Source: Rhizophagus clarus
Lineage: Eukaryota; Glomeromycota; Glomeromycetes; Glomerales; Glomeraceae
NCBI GenBank assembly: GCA_015698045.1
Contig: BLAL01000027.1
Span: forward strand, 188,501-252,500
Reading direction: 5' to 3'
DNA length: 64,000 bases
The translations under genes and the position numbers were made by a program. Below are positions 55,823 to 64,000 of the stretch, one piece after another. The number at the start of each line of letters is the position of its first letter. Within the stretch, counting starts at the first letter, position 1. The notes below the pieces were generated by a model. The model searched no databases and had not been told where the DNA came from. It saw only the letters and a list, made by a program, of their open reading frames with translations.

Positions 55823-56777
55823 AACTCTTACTTTTAATCATTATAACCAAAAATTTTTAAGAAAAATATTTTTTTTTCTTATAAATTGATTATTACTGAG
55901 AAGGCTAACAATCTTTACACTTCTTTTCCTTTATATAAAAATATATTTTAGAAGCATTTGAACTTAGTTTTTTCTTGTACTCACAATATAATAGGATTTT
56001 TTCAGAGTTTTACTCATCTTTATCATCAGTGATAGTGATGACAATAAAGTAATTGGAATAGTACAACTAGAAAGTAATTTATATATAAAAGATAATTTTA
56101 AGAAATTTTTGAATACATGATGTAGAAACAGGTCTCAAACCTAAAGATCTTCTTTTGCAAGTTTTGACCTAATCTATAAAAATTTATTTTTACACTCTTT
56201 ATTTTTTTCTTATAGAAAAAATACTTTTTAATTTATTCTTACCAAATGATCAGCTTATTATATGACCAAACAAAGGAGCATTTTTTGATTGGTCATACAT
56301 AAAATTATGTATACAATTTTAATTTTAAAAATTACTAGTAGATCTTTAGATGTGTTTTCACTTCAAATGATGTAGATAGATGATTTACTTTTATATTAGT
56401 TAAATCTTATATTGAAAAAAAAAGCTTGCTGTTAAATGTTTCTAAAAGTTAAAACTGGATCTGAATTTCTGCTTAATTCTGTATTTAGAAGATGATGATA
56501 ATAATAAATTGAAGAATTATATTCATATATATCTTAATCTAATTTTACTGAAATCATTATATTCCATTTTTTTTCTCTAAATTTAGATTAATGTTTTTTT
56601 TATTTTTTATTTTTTATTTTTATAAATTACTTTTTAAGATTTAGTTTTTTTATTTTTCAGATGACATGCGAGTTTAATTGTTATCATACTTTTTCTTTTA
56701 AAAGAAAATGGAAATTTCAATTCAGCAAAGTCTGCCCAAAAGCAAAGAATTTTATTCAGGAGAATTTGTTTTATGCA
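55823..56777. other. AT-rich spacer, no gene seen
   Basis: No ORF or repeat that can be supported, apart from short T/A runs. Confidence 0.45.
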
Positions 56778-58370
56778 ATGCACTATAGAGAATTATTTTA
56801 TACATTGTGAATAAATATAAGTATTGAGGACGTAAAGATAATGTAGTTGGATAATCTATTAAGATGTGGGTTCTATAATATTTGTTTGCTATCTGTAATT
56901 GGTTATCCTCTTGTCTGTAAACCTTTGTAGGCATATTTACGTGCTAAAATCAGTTATTTAATGTGTAATATAAATCATAACAAATTATATATTATTAAAT
57001 AGTAGCTCTAGTTTTAGACTTTTCCATAATATTTTTTTTTTTTAACTAATTAGTTATAAATAGAAGTTTGCTATAGACCAAAGTAGTGCTATTATTTACA
57101 AACTTATAATTTTTACCTTTAAACTTGTAAACTTCTTTTTAAATAAATTTTAGCTGTTTATATCATTAAAGAAATTTGTAAAATTGATTTTATATAATTT
57201 TTACTATTATTATTTTTAATTTTACTAATATATATTTGACTTTAATATATAGTAAAAAAAATTAAAAAATTCATTTTTAATAACTTACTTTGCATTCAGT
57301 GATCACAGAAAGATGAAATATAATTCATTAGATTTATTTTATTGAAATGAATTTAATGGTAATAATCACATATTCTTAGGTACTGTAAATCAATCATAAA
57401 TTGAAAAAATACCAATAGATCAGTATTGTTATAGTAAAGCATTTAAAAAACTATTTTTTAACTAATATATCTCAGGATTATCATGGGACATAAATGCAGA
57501 TTTTGGACGTCTAAGACGAGACAGTCTGCATCTGTGTTCAGATATTTTACTGTCCTGAATACTTTATCCAAAAAATACGAGAATAAAAATAAGGCAGAAT
57601 CTTTACACTTATCCTCAAAAAGATAGTTTTTATATTCATTGAATATTGTCAATTTGCCATATCTGGTATCTTGTTGGAAAAAGAATATTTTTAAATATTT
57701 GTTTTTCATGCAATTAACTAGTATATTTCATTTTTCTGTAGCTTAGCGCAGACTGCGAACATATAATTATTGTCCTGAATAGTTCTTGAAAATATCAGAC
57801 ATATCCTACTTGACAATTATAATACAGGATATATAATCAGAAAAATCTTAAACATGTCCCAGAATGTTTGTATTTGCCTAATTTTGGTAGACACTGTCTG
57901 GTGTACAACACTGCCTAGAGACATATGATTACTACCATTAGATTCACTTTAATAAGATGATTCCAATGAGCTATAATTTACCTTTTTATGATCATTAGAT
58001 ACCTAAAAATTTTGCTTAGAAATTTTGCAGACAAATTTGCCTTCAAAGTACTTTATAAGTTCAAATGATTTGCATATTACATAAAAATTTTAATATGCTA
58101 AATTTTGCAGCTAATTTAGTTTAGATTATAGATAAAAGATCATAATGCTATATTTTAATAAATTTTATTATATTTAATACATCTATTATACAATAATTTA
58201 AATTTAAAAACTTTGCAGGTAAATTTGCCTGCATTACATATGAAAGGATAGATAGCTTACTTAAACTTTGATATTTCAGATTTACTTTTTAAGTATTTAA
58301 TTTTATTTCATGTATTTAGAGTTGTATTGTTCATAAAACATAAAGCATAAAACATTAAAATAATTTATAA
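56778..58370. repeat. Dispersed repeat R, copy split by an insertion
   Basis: Left part 56,778-56,906 (ending GTAATTGGTTAT) and right part 58,248-58,370 (starting ATAGATAGCTTACTTAAAC) are collinear with the copy at 55,576-55,822. They are separated by 1,341 bp of unrelated sequence, the element at 56,907-58,247. Confidence 0.85.
56907..58247. mobile_element. Non-autonomous piggyBac-type element (1,341 bp) nested in repeat R
   Basis: Left end CCTCTTGTCTGTAAACC then TGTAGGCATATTTACGTGC; right end GCAGGTAAATTTGCCTGC then ATTACATATGAAAGG. These are imperfect inverted repeats of the same design as the 20,507-23,260 element (CC.../...GG ends plus an inner GCAGGCAAATTTGCCTGC palindrome). Flanks AT/AT. 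The interior holds no transposase; a minus-strand ORF at 57,458-57,709 has no family signal. A further diverged CAGACAAATTTGCCTTC block at about 58,029 suggests internal duplication. Confidence 0.75.
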
Positions 58371-60016
58371 ATTTAAAAATCAAATACAAATAGATTTCAA
58401 TATGACAAATAACTTTATTTAAATAAAAAAGATAATTTAATTTACTTAAATTATTTTTAAAATTTAAAAATTAGTATTGTTATAAAAATGCAATTTTTTA
58501 TAAATATTATTATATTTAGATTTATAAAGATTAAAATATAAATTATTGCCAAATCTTTTGAACAACTTTTTAAAAGTAACAAGTTAGTTTAAAATAAAAA
58601 AAATCATATTTTAAAATTAAAATCACTTAAATGATAAATAATTAAAAGTATAAAAGTTAGTTGTATTTTACAAGTATTAGACCAATTATTCTAAAATTTT
58701 TACTGTAAGTAGATTTAATCTGCTAAATAACTTTACTTAAGCAAAAAAAGACAATTTCATTTGACTAAAGAGATGTTATTATATCCTGAAGTTAAAAGAG
58801 AAAAAAAAATTTTTAGAGTTAATACTATTTAAAAAATATAATTATCTTCACAAATATTATATTCAGACTCATAAAAATTGAGATACAAATACTTTTTATA
58901 CTGCTGAACAACTTATTTAACAAAAAGGTAGTTCTATTTATCCAAAATTCATTTTATATATGAGTAAAATTAGTAAACAAAAATAAGAATATAAGAATAT
59001 TATTATAAAAATATGATTTTTATAAATATTAAATATAATATGTGTTAATAAAATTAAAATGTGTAAGATAATAAAAAAAAAAATAATATTTTAAAAAAAT
59101 TTTTTGTAAAAAATTTTTTTTTGATATATGTGTGAATTTAAAATTCCTTTTTTTTTTTTTTTTAATTAAAGCACAATAAAACTTCTTTATTGAGATTGTA
59201 ATAAAGCAGATTGCTATACAGTTAAAATTGAGATGCATATATCATATTATAAAAATCCAAGATAAATCTAAACTAGTAGAAATATGTCAGATCCTTAAGG
59301 TTAATTATTTTTATACCATCTTTAAATACCTACTACCTTCTCACTTTCAAAAAATAAAAGATAAAATATAAACTACAACACTTCAGGGATAAAGATAACT
59401 TTTAGCACCTGACTGTCTAGATACCTGAAAAACAAATATTCCATCATCTTAAAATATCCTGGAAAAAAAGAAAAAAAGAAAGAATATCTATTTTATAACT
59501 AAAATAAAAAAAGGATTTAATTTAACTAAAATTAATAAGTATATAAATAAAACTACTATGATACATATATTATACGTAAGAAATAAGTTCTATTATTTAA
59601 TTGGTAGAATTACAAAAAATAGTATTTTCCTATTAGTTATCTAATAAAAAATACGTCAAATGATTCCATAAACAGTCATATATCAAGTGATTTCATAAAT
59701 AGTCATATTGTAAAGTGTTATACAAAAAATTTTTTTCTTGGTGAAAATTCATTGGTGTTTGATTTGTATATATTAGATGAATATGGAAAAAATTCAGGAG
59801 TATATTGTTATGTAATTAAAAGTCATATAAAATATATTTTTCAAGTTGTGACCTAATCCTTCAAACAAAAAAAGAAAAAAAAAAGTGTAAAGAAGGACAA
59901 GAAAAAAATATATATTAGAGAGAAATAACTATAATAGTTTCATTAAAAAGTATACTTAAAAAAATATAAGTACTCTAAAGAGTTTAAGAAGTGCAAGCTA
60001 GAAGGCTTAAGTGAAT
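58371..60016. other. AT-rich degenerate repeats
   Basis: Loosely repeated blocks about 330 bp apart (AAATAACTTTATTTAAATAA at about 58,405 and AAATAACTTTACTTAAGCAA at about 58,724, each followed by similar ATATTATATTTAGA/CATAAA.. text). No gene seen. Confidence 0.4.
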
Positions 60017-60513
60017 TTAAAATACTCTTTTATAATCAAATTCATGTAAAAATTTCTTCTTCTTATTGTATTGTTTAATTTCATCACTAACCTTTTTCTT
60101 ATATTCTAATTTCAAGAAAGTATCCATCTCTTTATTCTCTAGTGATTTCTGGTTATTTATACTTAAAGATGAAAAATTGATATTATTATATTGGTTATCA
60201 GCTGATATCTTTAATATTACTTTTATAAGGAAAATATCTTTAATAGAATACATATCTGTACTTCAATAATGACTTGTATTTGTTCTTAATATTATACTTT
60301 AGTTTTATTACTTTAGTCTTAAACTTAGCATTTTCAGCATCATGTTTTGCATTCTTCTCAATAATCTGTTTCAACTTTGCATTCTTAGCCTTAACTTTAA
60401 CAAACTTTAGTAATTTCTCTCTAAATTCAGAAATCTCAGCATTTTTCTTCTTAAACTCTGCAAGAGCTTAAAATTTAATTCTTTTAATAAATCAATAGAT
60501 TGCATATTTGATA
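60017..60513 (-). pseudogene. Coiled-coil repeat-family protein remnant
   Basis: On the minus strand, after MQSIDLLKELN at about 60,507, the frame shifts into ALAEFKKKNAEISEFREKLL, KFVKVKAKNAKLKQIIEKNA and KHDAENAKFKTKVIKLK, a KNAKL-type heptad coiled coil. A further shift leads to SLSINNQKSLENKEMDTFLK and KVSDEIKQYNKKKKF with a stop at 60,017. I associate this arrangement (coiled coil, then NQKSLE..EMDTFL and KKVSDEI) with a highly repeated protein family of Glomeromycotina. Two frame breaks make it a pseudogene. Function unknown. Confidence 0.6.
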
Positions 60514-61111
60514 ATAATTTTTTATATAAGATGAAATAATTTAAAAGTTCATTAACATTGATAAAAAAACTGTAACAAAATATTACAATCAGAAAAATTT
60601 TGTGTATTTGATTGTTTTTAAAGAAAAATTTTGATCTGCAAATCAGTTTGTATTAATAGCTATGCAATAAAGCAAAATGTTATTGTGTATATGAAATCAG
60701 AATATAACATTTTTTATTTTTTTGACATCACAATAAAAAATCATTCTTGATATAATGTATGCTGAGTTCTTTGTTGATACAAAAATAAATACAGGATTTG
60801 CAATTATCTTAACATTAACTGTTCCGATTTTCATTTATCTAACATTAACCTTAGCATTAGTAAAATTCGCTACAAATTTATCTTCTGTGATGCTGATATG
60901 AAAGAATTTTTACTATGCAAGTTCAGTTTCCAGAATTCTGGTGATAAGTACGTGGTTGCATTTGTACTAAAAAGGAAAGATTTGTACCAGTCTATGACTG
61001 ACTCGATTCAAAAACAAAAATCAAATGAGATCAAAGTACAACACGAGTGGGTCATTCTATACCTTTGACTAAGTGATAAAATAAATATGGGAAATATGAG
61101 ATTTATACAAA
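60514..61111. other. Upstream region of the deaminase-like gene
   Basis: No ORF of note. GC rises towards 60,900-61,060, including ACACGAGTGGGTCATTC and TGACTGACTC. No clear TATA box is seen near the ATG. Confidence 0.4.
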
Positions 61112-62416
61112 ATGTCAGAGAAAGAATTGTACAGTAAAATATGTGTTGTACAGGGTATCAAACCTGTCGTCAGTGAAGCAAGAGACGAAGTCGTTGAAGA
61201 GAATACTTTATTCAAAATTTCTTGTAACCTAGCAACAATACTTGCGCGAGATAAAGAAGTAGTTGCCGTGAGATTAAAAACTTCCGATGGTTGTAAAGCC
61301 TACCTTTCTAAGAATGGTCCTTGGCTTGATGAAGATTTTGTATATATCAGCAAAATCATGGAATATCTGAGAAATATGTCTAAAGATCCCCTTAATGAAT
61401 CAGAAGCAAATTCGGCGGCTTTAATCACTGAAATATTATCATACTGTTCTAATAAGCTTGGATCTAGAATCAAAAAACTTAGGAATGATTTAATTCGTGA
61501 TAAAGACAAGAAGTATATTAAATCTTTCATTAAATATGCTTCAAACATGTTAAAAGAATTTGATCCGAAGAAATTAAATGATGTGGATAAGTCCAAAATT
61601 TCCGTCATTTGTCAATCTTATTATGAACAACTCGATGAAACTTATAAAAATAAGATCCCTGAAAAACATTTAGGACATCTCAGAAAGGTGGGATCTTATA
61701 TTGCGTCAGTGGTAAATTTGAAGATATGTGCAAGTAGTGAAAAGTACAAAGTCTTATTTTCTAATATCGAATTGTGTATATTGAAGCCTACTGCTATCAA
61801 AACTGGTCAGCCCATATATTCATGGGAATGTGTTATCAGAAGTTTTGTTCCTAATAACGTGGATTATGAGCGTTTTAAGGATAAATGTTTGAATGATGAA
61901 CACATAAAGAAAAGACTAAAAATGATATATCCTGTCAAAAAGAAAGAACGGCCTGACGAAAAGAGTGGACAGCCTGACGAAGAGATTCAGCTGAATGATG
62001 ATAACATCAAAATACGCGCTTATTTACATGCTGAAATGAATATATTGGTCAACATGATAGATCAGGAAGATAAAAGTAAGGCGTTTATAGCATTATCCAA
62101 AAGATGTTGCTACTTATGTGAACTGTATATTAACTTTGCAAGAAAACGAGGATATAATATTATCGTTTCTGGGAATCATCGGAAGATATATCGCGGATGG
62201 AAATTCCCACAGGTTACAAGTAACAGCTTCAGGATCGGATCTCTTAAATATATACTAGCAAACCTTGATCGAGTCATAGATAACAAAATAAAGCACTATA
62301 CTGAAAGTTTGGATACTGATTCTGATAGTAGCGTAGGCAGTGAAGACTTTAATGATGATGTTTATGATCATAAAAAAAAATGTGTTTATAGACTCGTTAT
62401 GGGATATGATCCTTAA
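61112..62416 (+). CDS. OTT_1508-like deaminase-fold protein
   Basis: An intronless 434-residue ORF. The N-terminal about 220 residues are helical and unrecognised. The deaminase module follows: YLHAEMNIL (His306, Glu308), a second metal site SKRCCYLCELYI (Cys333 and Cys336, with an extra Cys332), then VSGNHRKIYRGWKFP, the signature GxHxKxYxxWxxP of the OTT_1508-like family (PF14441). All expected zinc ligands and the catalytic Glu are present. Members of this fungal-expanded clade of the nucleotide/nucleic-acid deaminase superfamily are predicted to act on nucleic acids or nucleotides, with no proven substrate here. A small tandem motif (RPDEK/QPDEE) precedes the module and the tail is acidic. 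Intact, with higher GC than surrounding repeats. Downstream AATAAA at about 62,470. Confidence 0.85.
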   Translation: MSEKELYSKICVVQGIKPVVSEARDEVVEENTLFKISCNLATILARDKEVVAVRLKTSDGCKAYLSKNGPWLDEDFVYISKIMEYLRNMSKDPLNESEANSAALITEILSYCSNKLGSRIKKLRNDLIRDKDKKYIKSFIKYASNMLKEFDPKKLNDVDKSKISVICQSYYEQLDETYKNKIPEKHLGHLRKVGSYIASVVNLKICASSEKYKVLFSNIELCILKPTAIKTGQPIYSWECVIRSFVPNNVDYERFKDKCLNDEHIKKRLKMIYPVKKKERPDEKSGQPDEEIQLNDDNIKIRAYLHAEMNILVNMIDQEDKSKAFIALSKRCCYLCELYINFARKRGYNIIVSGNHRKIYRGWKFPQVTSNSFRIGSLKYILANLDRVIDNKIKHYTESLDTDSDSSVGSEDFNDDVYDHKKKCVYRLVMGYDP

Positions 62417-62780
62417 CTATAATTATGCATTTTAAGTAAAAAAATATGTATGTCAAAGCTTGTTTATCAATAAATCGTATATACACAAATTCAAAGCAAA
62501 ATCTGTTTTCTAAATTAATTATCAATTTAAGGAGATGCAACAGCTAAACTTATAATTGAGTGGATGTTTAAAAGGGGTGTCATAACTCGTAATCCTTCTC
62601 GCTAACATAGTGCTATTTTTTTTTTTTGCTATTTATACACCTTTGCCTGATGTCATGTGGTAAATGTGAAGAATCAAAACGATATCAATAACTTTTAAAT
62701 TATAAAAAACAGTGATATTTTGTCACGATCAGTACAGTAAATACCATCCGGAGTATATTATAAAATGCCACCTGCGCATA
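62417..62780. other. 3' flank of deaminase-like gene
   Basis: Contains CAATAAATCG (about 62,468), a likely polyadenylation signal, and no other feature. Confidence 0.45.
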
Positions 62781-63602
62781 TCAAATCTTAATATTACGAG
62801 TCTTTCCTTCGGTGATACATAGGAGGTCTTCTAGAGCTTTGATTGCATAGTCAACTCGGCCGGTTGAATATTCTCCTGAAATATCCTTCCGCAACACTAT
62901 AAAAATATCTTGAGAAGTAAGTTTTTTGGTAATGGCGATTGATGCATGTAATATTGCTGAAATAAATTCACAACGCGTCGCCTCGTTAGCATCGGCCATG
63001 GTTTCCTCGTTCGAAAGTTTTAAGATAATGTCCTCCATACAGTGTTCGAATGCTTTATCATCATCACTAATCTCCTCGAAGACTGCAGAGAAAAAAAATA
63101 AGGTTAATATACCATCTAGTCGGTTTTGAAAATTAATTAATTACCCACCAGGAGTAAATTGCTTGATGCTTGTTATGTCTTCTCCGTTCTACGCAACATT
63201 TCCTTCAAGTCATCAAGAGTTTTAAGTGAGGAGTAGTTTCGTAATTTCTGGCCAAGACTCTCAGTAAATTCTGTAAGTCTTTTTGCAGGACCGGCTTTCA
63301 TGCCATAACTTTGAAATTCCTCTTTAGTTGTATTAAGAAAATCACTACCAGCTATTTCTTCCTTACGTAAAATTTTGAAGTGGGGACTCGAGTTTTCTTC
63401 AAATATGCCAAAAAATTACTGGCACGTGACTTTTTTTGCCGGAGTTTCATCATAGCGTACATATTAAAAAAATTTTGCCTCTAATTTTTGTGATCAAAAG
63501 CTCATTAAAATTTTTGCAAATTGGATTCCTTCTCATCGCACTCAACGGCGTAGATTTGTCGATAAGCTCCTACGTATTAAAATCCTTAACAACGTCCGAC
63601 AT
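62781..63602 (-). pseudogene. SAM-domain family protein, truncated and frame-broken
   Basis: Minus-strand start MSDVVKDFNT at 63,602, then a TAG and diverged sequence. Next is a SAM-like domain (FKILRKEEIAGSDFLNTTKE, EFQSYGMKAGPAKRLTEF), LRNYSSLKTLDDLKEMLRR, a one-base frame change, and GEDITSIKQFTPG. An intron from about 63,145 to a TCTCTGCAG acceptor at about 63,084 leads to FEEISDDDKAFEHCMEDIIL and GEYSTGRVDYAIKALEDLLC, which ends abruptly as ITEGKTRNIKI stop. The family normally continues well past this point, so the 3' half is missing. SAM domains mediate protein interaction; this copy is dead or severely shortened. Confidence 0.72.
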
Positions 63603-63946
63603 TGTTCGTGAAGAAACTTCTTCCGTTATTGAGCTTGGAGAAGGTGTGAAGACATGGTTATATGTATGTTTGTGCTTGCGAAAAAATTTATGCAACCGAT
63701 TACAGTTACAGGTAAAGCTGGTTTATGACTATATAAAGTATTTTTTGCTTCCGAAGCAAGATATGGCCGGAGAAAAATAAATAGATTTTTTGTGCTTTTA
63801 CCCCCATATATATGCAAAATTAAGATGTAGTACAGAATTGTCAGGCGACATAATTACACGTGGCATTTATCAAGTTTTACGACAAGAACGTAATATATGC
63901 TTTATTTAAGAAATAAAAAACATTACTGATCCGAGCTAAATATCCC
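63603..63946. promoter_or_regulatory. Divergent intergenic region
   Basis: Separates the SAM pseudogene from a rightward gene. The plus-strand ORF at 63,436-63,780 mostly mirrors the pseudogene and is not supported. No repeat seen. Confidence 0.4.
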
Positions 63947-63953
63947 TATAAAA
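63947..63953 (+). promoter_or_regulatory. TATA-like box
   Basis: TATAAAA in ATCCCTATAAAAACGTAACG, 11 bases before the ATG at 63,964. The position is close for a TATA box, so the true start or transcription start may differ. Confidence 0.35.
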
Positions 63954-63963
63954 ACGTAACGCT

Positions 63964-64000
63964 ATGTCTGAAACTAGTACACCTTATACTCCAGCTTCCA
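63964..64000 (+). CDS. First codons of a rightward gene, cut by window end
   Basis: ATG followed by SETSTPYTPAS in an open frame to the window edge. The GC-richer, codon-like composition and upstream TATAAAA favour a real start, but 12 codons do not allow identification. Confidence 0.4.
   Translation, partial: MSETSTPYTPAS

Noticed and set aside
63436..63780. 114-residue plus-strand ORF
   Set aside because: Overlaps the start of the SAM-domain pseudogene on the other strand and has no independent support.

Overview
This is nuclear DNA of a very AT-rich, intron-bearing fungus, most likely an arbuscular mycorrhizal fungus (Glomeromycotina, Rhizophagus-like). I infer this from short GT-AG introns with TACTAAC-type branch sites and long T/A homopolymers. 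The protein families fit too: F-box/LRR, OTT_1508-type deaminase, SAM-domain family, Pcl-type cyclin and FTR1 permease. So do the many decayed DNA transposons. The species cannot be fixed from sequence alone.

Layout. 1-1.3 kb: dead Tigger/pogo transposase. 1.9-11.7 kb: a repeat island dominated by tandem arrays of tiny exon-like units (25-46 nt). Each unit has a polypyrimidine tract and AG acceptor in front and a GTAAG-type donor behind, repeats about every 122 bp, and occurs in both orientations. One array sits inside a terminal-inverted-repeat transposon. 13.5-14.5 kb: dead Crypton-like tyrosine recombinase. 15-17.7 kb: a MITE, a C2H2 zinc-finger gene, a 37-bp minisatellite and a broken minus-strand gene. 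20.5-23.3 kb: one complete but inactivated piggyBac-type element.

24-50.5 kb is a gene compartment of mostly intact, widely spaced genes: a secreted Kex2-site protein, an F-box/LRR protein, a Pcl/Pas1-type cyclin (three exons, the first 43 nt), an O-fucosyltransferase-like type II protein, a second type II membrane protein (two exons), a Gln/Glu-repeat protein and a three-exon FTR1 iron permease. 50.6-60.5 kb is again repeats: a Harbinger-type MITE, a transposon with a hairpin satellite core, a poly(A)-tailed retroelement fragment, a duplicated repeat split by a second piggyBac-type element, and a coiled-coil pseudogene. 61.1-64 kb: an OTT_1508-family deaminase-like gene, a truncated SAM-domain pseudogene and the first codons of a further gene.

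Main points for follow-up: (1) the micro-exon arrays, probably one family with a shared exon start (GTTGCCAGAC) and a shared promoter-like module; (2) transposon ORFs of three classes whose stops are mostly explicable as C:G to T:A transitions; (3) two piggyBac-type elements apparently flanked by AT rather than TTAA, one of them with an interrupted/uninterrupted paralogue pair as an empty-site control; (4) an exact 240-bp duplication inside a hairpin satellite. No operon-like organisation is expected. The genes share no obvious pathway beyond secretory-membrane functions (fucosyltransferase-like, type II proteins, permease, secreted protein).
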